NCBI GenBank assembly: GCA_028622995.1
Contig: JAJQJQ010000039.1
Span: forward strand, 1,054,001-1,118,000
Length of the DNA stretch: 64,000 bases
DNA from: Panagrolaimus kolymaensis
Lineage: Eukaryota; Nematoda; Chromadorea; Rhabditida; Panagrolaimidae
Direction: 5' to 3'
The notes beneath the pieces were generated by a model that was not told where the DNA came from, made no database searches, and saw only the letters and a program-made list of their open reading frames with translations. Shown here one piece after another: positions 26,849-38,603 of this stretch. The position numbers and the translations under genes were made by a program. Every line of letters begins with the position of its first letter. Positions within the stretch are counted from its first letter, which is position 1.

Positions 26849-27205
26849 ATGGCAGACCGTTCAGAGACCGAACTTGGAGCTAAAATTGATAGATGCTTTG
26901 CTGATTCTCTTCTCAAAATAGCTGGTGGAGTTGCAATTGGTGTTGTTGCATCTGTAGCATTATTTAAAGGTCGAACATTTCCTATTTGGTTGGGAACTGG
27001 AATTGGTATGAACATTTTCTCTCTTTTGATTGATTTTACTGTATTCATTCTTTTAGGTATTGGACAAGGATGGAGTAATTGTCGACATGATCTTGAAAAT
27101 CCTTATCTTCTTCATGGTAAAAAGATTAAAGCTGGAACAGAAAATGGTAAAGCAGCATATACAATTCAAGTAGTTGATCCAACACAAAAGAATACATCTC
27201 AATGA
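26849..27205 (+). CDS. MIC10: MICOS subunit MIC10 (MINOS1)
   Basis: Small inner-membrane protein that bends membrane at mitochondrial crista junctions. Exons 26849-27005 and 27057-27205 give 101 aa. Two membrane segments carry the family Gly motifs: G-G-V-A-I-G in the first and G-T-G-I-G-I-G in the second, followed by the conserved SNC. The 51-bp intron is a multiple of three and open, so an unspliced 118-aa reading exists, but it would insert 17 hydrophobic residues and break the second GxGxGxG motif. Poly(A) signal AATAAA at 27317. Confidence 0.9.
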   Translation: MADRSETELGAKIDRCFADSLLKIAGGVAIGVVASVALFKGRTFPIWLGTGIGMNIFSLLIDFTVFILLGIGQGWSNCRHDLENPYLLHGKKIKAGTENGKAAYTIQVVDPTQKNTSQ

Positions 27206-27608
27206 ACTTTTAGTTGATCATAGTGTTTTTGTAATGATTTTTTATTAGCGATTTTCATATTTTTTTGTCTATGTTGAACGGTCGGTGTGTCTCTAATTGT
27301 AAAAATAAAATGTTTGAATAAATTTTTTAAACATTTTTTTGCGTGTGTTTGCATTAAACAATACGGTTGATAGCGGTTTTTTCTTCTTCTTTGCATTTAA
27401 TGTTGTTTTTTTTTCTTCTAAAGATTTTTAGGAAGAGTTTCATCGTCAAGCATTATGTCGATTTTATTCCAGTACTTATTTTTCTTGAAATTAGTGAACT
27501 ATAGGAACATAAAATTTTTAAGAATTTTCTTTTGATTTCATTTTTATTTATAAATAGACGAACAACACTCAAAAGCTTTCAAAAGTAACTAAAAAAAAGA
27601 AAAAAAAA
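27206..27608. other. Spacer holding a relic of the fah-1 5' end
   Basis: Contains the MIC10 3' region and then, at about 27343-27479, a degenerate copy of the fah-1 promoter and start (separate entry). Confidence 0.6.
27343..27479 (+). pseudogene. Truncated copy of the fah-1 promoter and first codons
   Basis: Aligns with 29365-29500 of the real gene: shared GTGTGTTTG, GTTGATAGCGG, ATTTTTAGGAA (acceptor), ATCGTCA, ATGTCG and TTTATTCCAGTACTT in the same order, with small indels. After the start the copy carries an extra base (ATGTCGATTTTATTCC instead of ATGTCGTTTATTCC), shifting frame, and homology then stops. It is therefore a non-coding relic of a local duplication about 2 kb upstream of fah-1. 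Confidence 0.7.
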
Positions 27609-28491
27609 TCAAAGTGGATTTAGTTCATCACGTATGCGAAGAGAAGGTATTGGACTAACTAACCAACGTTTACGCCATTCATTTTCAAAATTTGTAATGA
27701 AGATATCATTAGTTTCAACGAAACGAGTATCTATATAACTAAAGGGTTTCATGTGTTTATCTGCGAATTTAAATAAATCAGTTATATCAATTTCTAATAA
27801 GAAATAAAGTGTGCAATACTCTAGCTGGGTATTTCTATCGATCGAAATCAGGCGTCTGAGAGCTTCATTCGTAATTCGAGAAATTTCGTTATTTCCTTTA
27901 ATCCTAAAACCAACATTTTTAAAACTCAAATATCGCACTCATCTCTTACATGTTTATTTTAGCGTTATGGCACTTTTCAAACGCTTGATAAAAGATTTGG
28001 GTACAATCTTGGAACAAAATAGTAAGGTATATTTCTTTCAAAGACGGTTGCAAAAGTTTGTTGACACTCCATTCACTTAATTCATACTCCATTACTATGT
28101 AAATTTCTTTAATTTCAGATAAATCAATTTTTAAAATAATAGAATCGAATTTAGCTTGGGTTAGAAAACCTAATATCAAGTTGTTCCACATTTTAAAAGA
28201 ATTGAATTCACATTGAATCTTTTCGGTAGATGCTAACATCATTCTTGTAAAATACATATATGTTCGAAAAAACATCCAATTATGAAATATAATTCCCTCG
28301 TTACTTCCTGTCTTAAAATTTTCAACATGACCTTTTCGAATTTGAATTTGGCGTATTCGCAAAGATTTGCAGCACCCAATTAATTTATGCGATGATGAAA
28401 GATTGCAAGCTTTTGTGAGATGATCAATAACATCTTTGGGAAAAGAATATAATTGTTGAGCTCGATTATTGAAATCAATAAAACTCGCCAT
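27609..28491 (-). CDS. F-box-like nematode protein
   Basis: Exons (minus) 27950-28491 and 27609-27903 join in frame through a 46-bp intron to 278 aa. The N-terminus (YSFPKDVIDHLTKAC...SHKLIGCCKSLR, residues about 15-50) resembles an F-box: a Phe-Pro start, an Ile/Leu helix, then Leu/Ser-Lys-Ser. The rest has weak Leu-rich patterning, as in nematode F-box substrate receptors. If right, it would link a target to an SCF ubiquitin ligase. It lies inside a run of plus-strand genes and just upstream of fah-1. The family call is tentative; the gene model is firmer. Confidence 0.6.
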
Positions 28492-29475
28492 TTTTTTAAA
28501 TATATACTGTTCCAACCAAGTTGAAGAAAAGAAAAAGAAAATAAGAAAATCAACCACATACAATCAAGTTAGCCACATGGAAATAATTTAAAGTAATTAA
28601 ATGTGAACTGCTAAAGCGCTGACCCTATCTTTTTTGAGAAGTGGATAAGGAGGAGAAGCAAAATTATGGACAAACACATTATGGACGTAAACATAAATAA
28701 CAATGATCTTTTATTAATTGATTTTGTGCATAAAAAACCCTTTCTTAATCATTCATATTTCAAATGGATTTAGGAGAAGCATATTTGTTGTTGGTTTAAA
28801 AAAACTCCACAGATCTCTTTTATTTCTTCCGCTATTGTAACCTCTTTGAAGAAGATACAGTAGTACCATGCTATGCTGTAAGCGATGTTAAATGCCATGA
28901 TTTATTTAGAGTATTCTTTTTTAATAAACGCAACTAAACAAAATTTGTAGTTACAAAAATAACATTTTTTATACTTTGTGTGGTGGCCATATTTCAAGGA
29001 AACATTTTATGCATAAAAACCCCTTCAACGAGATAAATACATTGTCAATTTTTGGAAAGGTCAAAAACTAGTTTGTTTTGGGCCTGTTACTATTATTTAT
29101 TTCTTTCTTCGTGATACACAAATACAAATAACGCAGATGGAAAAAGGTTCCCATAAAAAAATTCTTCTCGCAACGTTTTTCCTTTTTCATGTTTTTTTGT
29201 TTCTCGCTGCCGCTGCTTCCCTTTTTTTCTTTCTCATTTTCATTTCTGTTTTCAGTGGTTGGTTATCATCGGTTCAAATTTTTTTTATCGTTCGTTATTA
29301 CAACAAAAGAAAGAGATAGATCGAAGATGATTATTTACAATTTTTTTTCTTCTTCCTTTTTTACGTGTGTTTGTATAAAACAATTTTGTTGATAGCGGGT
29401 TTTCTCCTTTGGATTTTGTGTTGTTTTTTTTGTTGTATAAAGTTTTGAATTTTTAGGAAAAGTTTTATCGTCATC
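28492..29475. other. Intergenic region upstream of fah-1
   Basis: No gene. The last 110 bp is the fah-1 outron/promoter, duplicated at 27343-27479. It ends with GAATTTTTAG 20 bp before the fah-1 ATG, a candidate trans-splice acceptor. Short open frames at 29137-29392 are Phe/Ser-rich readings of a T-rich tract. Confidence 0.5.
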
Positions 29476-31092
29476 ATGTCGTTTATTCCAGTACTTCCAG
29501 ATAATGATTTCCCTATTGAAAATCTTCCATATGGTATTTTTTCAACAAATAATCAAGTAAGTTATTCTTACAAAAAGTCGACAATCTTGAACAGCATCTT
29601 CATATCTTCTTCATCTAACCATGGATTCATGAATCTTCTTCACCTTCAAATTCACCACTTTCTCTAAACTCACTTTATTTTGGATTCTCTAATGTAACTA
29701 ATTTTCAGCCTCAAAAACGCATTGGTGTTGCCATAGGTGACTTTATTCTTGATCTCAGCGTCGTAAAACACTTTTTTACTGGACCTCATTTGGGAAAACA
29801 TCAAGACGTTTTCACTCGAAAAACTTTGAACGATTTTATGGGACTTTCACGTGAAGCATGGATCGAAGCTCGTCAAGTTATTCAACGATTGTTATCTGCA
29901 GAAAATGGAGAATTACGTGATGATCAAGAATTACGAAAGAAAGCTCTTGTTTCTCAAAATGACGCCATTATGCATTTACCAGCTGAAATTGGTAGGATTA
30001 TTTATCGATGAAAATATTAAAGTAACTGTGATTTTTTTAGGAGATTATACCGATTTCTATTCGTCCATTCATCATGCTACTAATGTTGGAATTATGTTCA
30101 GAGGAAAAGATAATGCTTTGATGCCTAATTGGTAAGCATTTTATGAAAACATATGGGACGATAAAACCATTCAACAACTTCAGCTCATTTTCTTTACAAT
30201 GTCTTTACTAATATTTCTAACCTTTTCATCTTTCAGGAAATGGCTTCCAGTAGGTTATCATGGTCGTGCTTCAAGTATTGTGGTATCTGGTACACCAGTT
30301 CGTCGTCCATGGGGTCAAACAATGGCTGATGGAGCTGATAAACCAACCTTCAATCCATCTCGTTTACTCGATTTTGAACTTGAAATGGCATTCTTTGTTG
30401 GTGGATCTCCAACAAACCTTGGTGAACCCATTCCTATTGAAGAAGCTGATCAACATATATTTGGAATGGTTTTAATGAATGATTGGAGTGCTCGAGATAT
30501 TCAAAAATGGGAATATGTTCCACTTGGACCATTCTTAGGAAAAAGTTTTGGTACAACGATTTCACCATGGATTGTTACAATGGAAGCTTTGAAACCTTTC
30601 TTCGTTGCTAATCCTGAACAAAATCCACCACCACTTGAATATCTTCGTCATAGTGATCCTTATTCTTTGGATATCAATCTTGCTGTTACCATTAAACGTG
30701 AGTTTGAATTTATATAATGACCAATATCATATGTGAAAGTTATTTTTTCAGCTGATGGCGGCGAAGATTTTCAAATTTGTAAAACAAACTTCAGAAATCT
30801 TTATTGGACTCTCAAACAACAACTTGCTCATCATACTGTAAATGGATGTAATGTTCGTGCTGGCGATCTTATGGGATCTGGGACTGTTTCAGGTCCAAAT
30901 GAAAGTGAATATGGATCAATGTTAGAACTTTCATGGAAAGGATCAAAAGAAGTATCTCTTGGACCTCATACTCGTAAATTTATTCAAGATCATGATGAAG
31001 TTAATCTCGTTGGATATTGTGAAAAAGATGGTGTTCGATTGGGATTTGGTCCATGTCGTGGAAAATTGTTACCTGCATTGAAAAAAGATTAA
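29476..31092 (+). CDS. fah-1: Fumarylacetoacetase
   Basis: Last step of tyrosine catabolism: hydrolyses fumarylacetoacetate to fumarate and acetoacetate. Exons 29476-29556, 29709-29991, 30041-30131, 30237-30697 and 30752-31092 join in frame to 418 aa, matching the animal enzyme. The N-terminal SH3-like domain is followed by the catalytic domain with [11 protein letters not shown] (active-site His and metal Asp region), [23 protein letters not shown] and [14 protein letters not shown]. It ends [22 protein letters not shown]. Poly(A) signal AATAAA at 31172, 385 bp before RPP30. Confidence 0.97.
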
Positions 31093-31477
31093 TATCAGCA
31101 AATATTTTTAATACGTTGTTAATTTGTATAAGCATAATAGTATGTAATGATTAAATATGTATCAATGTTTAAATAAAGATTTTTAATTTAATTGCAAACA
31201 AAAAGTGTGGAAAAAGTTGGAAAATAGTGGATATATAAAAAAAGCCCTTCGTTAAATCAAAAAGACATTCATTTCAAAAAGGCGGAAGTTTTTCAGCTTC
31301 ATTTTGCAGAGTGTTCCTTTGCGTAACAAAAAACTTTGGTTCAAAAATAGTTTTTGTCTTTTGAATTCAAACTCGGTCTCTTTTTGGATTTCTTTGCTCT
31401 TTTTTTGTTGTCAAAAAAAAATATAAAATATCCTTTATTTGATTTACATGCTCACATCATTTTCTCTTTCAGGCTAA
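31093..31477. other. Spacer between fah-1 and RPP30
   Basis: Contains the fah-1 poly(A) signal (31172) and an acceptor-like CTCTTTCAG 5 bp before the RPP30 ATG. No gene seen. Confidence 0.5.
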
Positions 31478-32675
31478 ATGGCATCTTCATCATCTTCAAC
31501 ATCAGCCAAACCAATACATGGTTTTCATTTTGCTGAATTAAATCTTAGGCATCAAGGTAATGCAAAGAATACAACTGATTTAGTTTCAAGAGCTATTCGA
31601 ATGGGATATGATGCTGTTGCAATAAATATTGATGTTGGTGATCCATTCGTGGATAAAATTCAACAAACTCTTGAAGTAAGTTTGTTTCTTTACATATTTT
31701 TAATATATAAGGACATTTTTCAGACTGATGAAGTGGTGCCAAAAAAGAAAAGGAAACAACAAAAAAGAGCTACAAATGAAAGTGAACTCGATATTTTTCC
31801 AATGCCATTCAAAGTTGATGTATCAAAGTTGAATCAAGTGGATTTGAAAAGATTGGAATCTGAAGGAAGAGTGTTTCGTCAATTTAGGTAAAAAATATTA
31901 GAAAGATGCTTTTTTACCTTTTGTGTATGCCTTCATTTTCAGCCGAGTAACTTTGACGCTTTCTGACACAACTGCAGTTTACAAAATGATGAATCATCCA
32001 AAAATCAAACTTTTTGATCTAGTTGCTATTCGAATTTCTGATCCTGATTATCTTACAACTCTTGCTAGAAAAGGTGATTCTGTTGATATCGTTACATTTG
32101 ATCCATGTGATTCACAAAAACAAAGTTGGATGTTTGCACCAAAACAAATTCAAGCTGTTTCTGCCGAAGGTATCGCTTTTGAACTCATTTATGGTGATGC
32201 TTTAAATGATTCAGCTAACAGAAGAATGGTAAGAATTCATGCTTATTAGATTATGGTGTAATAAGAGATGAAATTTTAGTTCCTATCAAACAGTCGAATA
32301 ATTATGGAAAATACTCGTCAAGGACAAAATGTTTTTCTTTCAAGTGGTGCTACAGATATTATTCAAATTCGTGGACCTTATGATGTTGCAAATATGTCAT
32401 GCTTAATGGGGTTAAATTCATTCAAAGGAATTCATCTTGTCAGTAATACTCCAAAAAATATTTTACTTCGAAGTCAAGCAAGAAATTATACGGTTAAAGG
32501 TGCCATCAATGTTGCTGATCTCAACCATGTTCCTCATCGAGATAAGACTTCTGCCGAAGCTTTGAAAGAATTGTTAAAAGTTGAAGAATTTAGAAAACAA
32601 GCAGAAAATGGTAATGGGAATGAGAAAATAAAGAAACAAGCTGAACAAGAAGAAGTGAAAATGGAAACGGAGTGA
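31478..32675 (+). CDS. RPP30: RNase P/MRP protein subunit p30
   Basis: Protein subunit of nuclear RNase P and RNase MRP, which cut tRNA 5' leaders and rRNA precursors. Exons 31478-31675, 31724-31887, 31943-32228 and 32280-32675 join in frame to 347 aa. The PHP-like TIM-barrel signature parts are visible: GFHFAELNL near the start, AIRMGYDAVAINI, RVTLTLSD, FDLVAIRISD, VDIVTFDP, FELIYGDAL, and FLSSGATDIIQIRGPYDVAN. A Lys-rich insert (KKKRKQQKR) lies after the first intron, and the C-terminus is Glu/Lys-rich. Poly(A) signal AATAAA at 32733. The next gene starts 176 bp downstream. Confidence 0.92.
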
Positions 32676-32851
32676 AGTTTGTTTGATGTTGTTATGTTAT
32701 TTTTTTGTTGAATTTGAAATATGTTTTGTTTTAATAAAAAAAAGGTTTTTATTGTTTCTCCATGATTTTGTATAAAGGTCACAAGCCTAAATTTTAGCTT
32801 TTTTCACATTTTTTGTTACTCGTTTAAACATACTTTCCCATTTTTTAGGCT

Positions 32852-34315
32852 ATGATAAAACTTGATTCAATTTTCTACCATTGGTATTATCGTTTAAGAA
32901 GAGCGCTTCCATTTAATATGAAAGTAATACCTCATCCAATAACATGGAGTAAGTTGTTATAATAGTTAAAGCTTTTTTCATAATATGTTATTATTTCAGG
33001 AGAACCTCGAATGACACTGCCATCTAAATTTTTCCTTGGTGAATTAAATGAAGAAGAAAACAAGAAGATTAACCAGCTTATGAAAGAAGCAGAAGTATGT
33101 GTGTTTGTTTTTCTTTCAATCTTTTTTAGTACTTTCATATTTTTAGCTTATATCAAGAATATACAACGCTTTTCCTAAAAATCTTACTGATAAACATTGG
33201 GAAAAATTGCTGGAATTAAAATGCCGGAAAGATCGATTGGAGTATTTGAAGTTCATAAAGAAAAATGAAATGAAGGATGAAAGAGATCGAAAGATGAAAG
33301 TACAGAAACAACAAAAAATGGGAAGTAAAACGTATGGTTCAATTGAAAAACCTATGCTTTTGAATCCACATCATGAAAAATTAGGTGAGCAACTCATACA
33401 TAAATAATTTGTTTATCTGAATTTTTTAAACATATGTGTTTCAGAACGATGGAAAGAACAAGTTGAATCAATGAAATTTTATCATGCTTTACGACTCCAA
33501 GAACTTCCGAAGATAGCTGTTGATTGTCGCTTTATTCCTTACTTATCTCATCGAGCTCAAAATTTAACTTCAATACAATTAGCTTATATGGTCGCGGATA
33601 ATCGAAGAGAATTAATTCCATGGCCACTTTATTTTGTTAATTTTGATACAACAAACAAGGTTATAAAAGAATGTAAACGAAAGTAAGTATGGTATTTTTT
33701 TTATACACAAATGTTAAAAATTGATAATTTTCAGGCATTTACAAGCATTGGATAATGAAAGAAAGCTCATGGCAATTGCAACAGAAAAAAATTATACCGA
33801 AATCTTTGATCCTAAAAAAATCATTTATTTGAGTCCTGATGCTGAAGAAGCTTTGACCAAAGTTGAATCGGATAAAACTTATATCATTGGTGGAATAGTT
33901 GATCGAGTTGCTGAAAGAAATATTCCTCGATATGCTTCACTAGAAATGTCTCAAGTTGATGAAATTCAATCTTATCGTCTTCCATTAAATGAATATGTTA
34001 AATGGGAAGCTGGAACTCAATTTTTAACTTTAACAACCGTAATGAAAATGCTCAAAATGACTTTTGAAAATGGTAATAATTGGAAAGAAACTATGGAAAG
34101 GTAAGATTCTTGAATGTGATTTTTATCGATAGAAATTCATTGCATTTTTTAGATTAGTACCAAAACGATATGTTACTCCTCCAAATGAAAAAAATCCAGC
34201 TGCTCAACATGTTCCAGAAATGATACATCGATATAATTTAGAAATCTATAGAATTCTTGAAGAACATTTAGGAAAAGAAGAAAAAATAATTTTTAGAAAA
34301 TTCAAAGCTGCTTAA
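32852..34315 (+). CDS. TRMT10C: Mitochondrial RNase P subunit MRPP1/TRMT10C
   Basis: SPOUT-type tRNA (purine-9 N1) methyltransferase that is also a subunit of protein-only mitochondrial RNase P. Exons 32852-32948, 33000-33094, 33147-33384, 33445-33682, 33735-34100 and 34153-34315 join in frame to 398 aa, near the human length. It has a basic, Arg-rich N-terminus (possible presequence), a Lys-rich helical linker, and the TRM10 core: IAVDCRF, TSIQLAYMVADNRR, IIYLSPDAEEAL, YIIGGIVDRV, RLPLNEYV. The acceptor-like TTTTTTAG lies 4 bp before the ATG. Close spacing after RPP30 suggests co-transcription. Poly(A) signal at 34368. Confidence 0.9.
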
Positions 34316-34670
34316 TTGTTAGTTACTCTTTTTGTTGATTTATTTTTGTTGTTGATTTTGATTAGATAATAAATGCTAAAAGAAAAATTTTGTAAAGCAA
34401 TTGTTGCATTTCCAAAAAATAAAGTTCAAACAAAAAAATTTGAATTTTGCTTCGCGAAGAAAATAAATCAGCCAAAGCTTACGGTAATGATGCATGAGAA
34501 AAGCCTAAAATTTGCATAGCTCGATGGATTGAATAAAAGTCAAATGATTCAATCAAAAATCTTCACATTCGCTTCTGCTTGAATTTGCAGCAAACACGTT
34601 TTTCAAAAACGTTTACAACAAGGCTAAAGCTACGGCTAATTCGGCATCGCCTTCTGTTTCACCACCTGAA
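34316..34670. other. Spacer / leader before the tyrosine phosphatase
   Basis: Contains the TRMT10C poly(A) signal and an acceptor-like GAATTTGCAG at 34581-34590. The frame from this acceptor to the phosphatase ATG is open, so an extra upstream coding exon cannot be excluded. Confidence 0.4.
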
Positions 34671-36248
34671 ATGAAAAAGAAAACGTAAGTTAATTTTTTG
34701 TTTATATTTTTTTGTGATACGTGTTTAATCAATATTATTTTTTTTAGGCAACGAACTCGTCGAAGTGGTGGTGGAAAAACTAAAGACGATGAAGAAAAAC
34801 AGCCTGCTCCAAAACAACAACAACCACCGTCACCAAAGAAGAAACAACAAAATCAAGCTTCAATTCAACAAGAACCTGATTCAAATGCAACAACTGCAGC
34901 TTTACCTGTTTCATCTTCACCTGTCAAACCTGCCGCTTCTCCACTTCCTGTAGCTAAAAGTGCTTCCAATGCTCGTGCTGAAGTTGTAAAATGGGCAACT
35001 CGAGCTCTTGAAAAGGGAATAAATGGCCTACGTGAAGAATTCATGGAATTGAGAAAATATGTGCCACCTACAATGGAAATAAATGCATTCAATGCTAATT
35101 GGGAAGCTGGTCGAAATCGTTACAAGGATGTTCCATGTATGTTTCTTTTGTTCTGACTTCATAATGATTACTAACTTAAGCTATTTTAGGCCAGGATAAA
35201 TATCGTGTTGTTCTAAAATGGCCTGGTGGTGCACACGACTACATTCATGCAAAGTAAGTTTGTGTTTTTGGTCTTTAGCCTTTACTTTGTTTGCTCATTA
35301 TGGTTTCATTGTAAATCATAATGGCTATAACATATTTGATGTTTGACAAAACCTCTAACAACCTTGTTTTTCAGTTACGTCGCAACGCCAATAAGTGAAA
35401 AACGATTTATCTGCACTCAAGGCCCCTTGGACACCACGGTAATCGACTTTTGGCATATGGTAATCCAAGAAGAAACAGAAACCTGTATCATGCTTTGCAA
35501 CATCAAAGAAAAAGGTGTCGACAAATGTGCCCAATATTGGCCATTGGATGAAAAAGAAGTGAAATTATATGGTGATGTTGAAGTAACAAATGTTGGAATT
35601 CGAGCTTTGAACGCTGATGAACCGAATATTAAGCTGTCAATTTTGAACGTAAAATGGAAGAAAGATGGTAGAGAAAAAACAAGAGAAGTTCGTCATTATC
35701 AAGTAAGAATTATTTTTCCATTATCCATTCATTTCGATCATATCATTTACTCTTTTTAGTGGATGGATTGGCCTGATCGTGGTGTACCTCCATGCCGTCT
35801 CACTGCTATGGTCCTTCTTTCATATGTTCGTGGAACTAAAAAACCCATCGTTGTTCATTGTTCAGCTGGTATTGGTCGAACTGGATCTGTATGTTTCATC
35901 TTTTTTGTTTCAAACTATCAACTACAACAACCATGAAATTTTAGATCGTGGCAATTGAATTTATTCTGGAGCGTCTTCAATCTGGTATTGCTTGTGAAGC
36001 TATGGATGAAATACTCAAAGAACTTCGCAGTCAAAGGCCATACTCGATTCAAACTGATCTCGTATGTTTCTAATACTTATCTTCTTAACTTTTTGTTAAT
36101 CGCCATGTTTATTTTTTAGCAATATCTATATGTTCATCGTGTGATGCTATTTTATTTCTTTGAAAAACACAAAGTTGCTGTCTCAGCTGATGATCTCCTG
36201 GTCAAATATAAGAAGTTCGTCGAAGATTATGATAAAGCTACAGCTTAA
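34671..36248 (+). CDS. Cytosolic protein tyrosine phosphatase
   Basis: Classical single-domain PTP. Exons 34671-34684, 34748-35136, 35190-35253, 35375-35702, 35760-35888, 35945-36061 and 36120-36248 join in frame to 389 aa. After a low-complexity Lys/Gln/Pro/Ser-rich N-terminus (1-90) comes the PTP domain: [34 protein letters not shown] loop with general-acid Asp271, and the P-loop [10 protein letters not shown] with Cys299 and Arg305. QTDLQYLYVH is the Q-loop region. All catalytic residues are present, so it should be active. The short N-terminus has no signal peptide. This form is typical of the expanded nematode PTP set. Poly(A) signal at 36344. Confidence 0.93.
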
Positions 36249-36722
36249 TTCCTTCTCTAAACTTTCATTGATATTGTAAACTTATTTCTGACTATTATGT
36301 TTATAATTTTCTTGTATGTAATTAAATGGAGATTGCTTTGATCAATAAATTTAGTATTTTTTCTTTTGGTTGACTTTGCTTTGTGGATTTTACTGTTACA
36401 TACCTATAAAAAAAGTCAGAAAGAAGAGGCAAGAATTGTGTTACATTTTGTTCGTGATCCTAGTTTGAATTTTGATTTGCAGAAACAAAATCATAAATCA
36501 AATGAAATTGCTCATGATTGATTTTACATATTTGTACCACAAATAACTTGATCATAGCTTGTCAAAACAATTTATGTGTCAATGTTGTCTCTTGTTTATG
36601 GTTTCAAACTACAAATTTTTGCTATAAAAAGAGAATTGAATTTGCAAATATTTTTTTTAATAATGTTTTATTTGATAGTTTTATTTGATAGTGTTGTTAC
36701 AACCCATTAAAAATCAAAAACC
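36249..36722. other. Intergenic spacer
   Basis: AT-rich; contains the phosphatase poly(A) signal. A short direct repeat (TTATTTGATAGTT) lies just upstream of the SDR gene (about 36667-36690). No gene seen. Confidence 0.45.
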
Positions 36723-37741
36723 ATGGGTCGATTTGATGGAAAATCAATAATTATTACGGGTTCATCATCGGGCATTGGACAATCAGCTTTGATTGCATTT
36801 GCTAAAGAAGGAGCTTCGGTGGTTGTTCATGGAACAAATTCAGAAAGAATTGAAAAAACTCGTCAGTTTTTAACGGAAGCAAATATTGATGAATCTAAAG
36901 TTTTGGTTATTCAAGGTGAAATTGAGAAAGAAGAAACCCTTCAAAAATTAATTGATGAAACATTAAATAAATTTGGAAAGATCGATGTTTTGGTTAATAA
37001 TGCAGGAATAAGTAATGCTTATGGAGTCATTGATCCAAATTCGATTGAAAATTTTGATCAAGTTATGGCAGTTAACCTTCGAGCGTGAGTTTTTATAAGA
37101 AGAAAAAAAGGGATGAATGAAAAGTATTTTTAGCCCATTTCGTCTAATTGAGCTTGCATTGCCCCATTTAAAGAAAACTAAAGGAAATATTATTAATGTT
37201 TCAAGCATTGCAGCACTTATGACTCCGGTAAGCATTGAATAAATTAAGTTAGTTTATGGTAGTGTAAAAACTTTCTGGTATTTTCTTCTTTTCTTTTCGT
37301 TTTTCTATTGAGTATTAAAACAATTCTAGATGAATAACCCAATGATGACGGTTTATGCCGCAAGTAAAGCTGCACTTGATCGAATGACCCAAGTTGAAGC
37401 CCTTCGTTTAGCTCCATTTGGAATTCGAATAAACAACATCAATCCTGGACCTTTCACAACCAATATCGCTGCTCGAAATAATCTTCGAATGGATGTATCA
37501 CAAGAAGAGTTTGGAGTAAATAATTTCAATCATTAAAAATAGCTACTAATTAACCAAGTTTTAGGGCAAACTAATTTCAAAAATAACTCCATTAGGTCGA
37601 AGTGGAGATCCAAAAGAATTGGATGCCGTATTTTTGCTTCTTGCCGATGAAGCCACAGGTTCATTCATTACTGGAGCATGTTGGGTTGTCGATGGTGGAA
37701 TGTCGATAAATGCTATAAATCCAATGGATTTGAAAATCTAA
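36723..37741 (+). CDS. Classical short-chain dehydrogenase/reductase
   Basis: Exons 36723-37084, 37134-37227, 37330-37515 and 37565-37741 join in frame to 272 aa. It shows a Rossmann fold with TGSSSGIG (residues 12-19), the NNAG motif, Ser in NVSS and the catalytic YAASK (Tyr161, Lys165). The C-terminus has the usual GRSGDPKELDAVFLLLADEATGSF... pattern written here in part, then VDGG. HGTN at the end of beta-2 lacks the acidic residue of strict NAD users, so NADP is likely (inference). No targeting signal. The substrate is not predictable; many nematode dhs genes look like this. Poly(A) signal at 37804. Confidence 0.9.
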
Positions 37742-38131
37742 ACTTTTGTTTTAAAAAAAATATGATAAGTATGTAGTAAAAAATATGGAAGATATACAGT
37801 AACAATAAACTTGATTAAAGATAAGTGTTAATTAATGAAAAAGAGAACACATCCATTACATAATTTATATTTGGAGGCAAGATTCATAAAATGAAAAACA
37901 AACACAGGCCTAAATGAAGCGAGCAAAATTTTAAAACTATAAAGCTGCCGCCAAAGTAGCTTGAATCCTACAACGCATGAGTCCTAATGTCGGAGGAATT
38001 TTGATCGAAGAAACTTTTTTTGTTTTTTGCATTGCTTTCTCTCTCTCTTTTTTCATAGAAGCACGCTTACATAAATACGTAATCAACTGAAATCTTTGAA
38101 TCAACAATCAAATATACGAGCTCTTTGGAAA
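37742..38131. other. Intergenic spacer
   Basis: Contains the SDR poly(A) signal and a CT-rich tract ending in TTTTTTCATAG (about 38047-38057), a candidate trans-splice acceptor for the next gene. Confidence 0.45.
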
Positions 38132-38603
38132 ATGGAGATAGCAAATGAAAATAATCCATTTAATTGGCCAAAACAAGCTTTACTTCGATTCTTCCATATC
38201 TTATCAAATCATAAAGAACGGCAACTTCGCGTGCATTTTCCTGAATTGTTTCTTGTTTCTTTACGTTTCAAAATGCTTAATGTTTCATCCAATGAAGTAA
38301 TCGTCAGTCCTGCTTATATTCATCCTGATGATTTGGAAAGATTTCGTGAAAGTCGAAAAACTGCTGGAACAACTCGTCATATACTTGAAAGTTTTCGTAC
38401 AAATTATGATTTTGAAATCTTCAATGTAAGTTTCGTTTTTGATTTACTTTATTCATATTCGTTTACCCGTGGTTTTTCAGCTTCGTAAAATGATACAACA
38501 CTATTGGCCAAAAGCTTTAAAAGAAGATTTAGAATACTTGGAAGAGGTACCTCAACGAAAATCAAAGTCAAAATCTGGCAAGAAATCTAGGAGACGAAAT
38601 TAA
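38132..38603 (+). CDS. Unrecognised 138-aa protein with basic tail
   Basis: Exons 38132-38425 and 38481-38603 join in frame. The sequence is protein-like throughout: NPFNWPKQALLRFFHIL, VHFPELFLVSLRF, VIVSPAYIHPDDLERFR, HYWPKALKEDLEYLEEV. The C-terminus is a Lys/Ser/Arg tail (KSKSKSGKKSRRRN) like a nuclear localisation signal. No signal peptide or membrane segment. No family is recognised. The open frame extends 12 codons upstream of this ATG without another ATG. Poly(A) signal AATAAA at 38719. Confidence 0.7.

Noticed and set aside
26849..27205. Unspliced 118-aa MIC10 reading
   Set aside because: Removing the 51-bp intron restores the family GxGxGxG motif; the longer reading breaks it.
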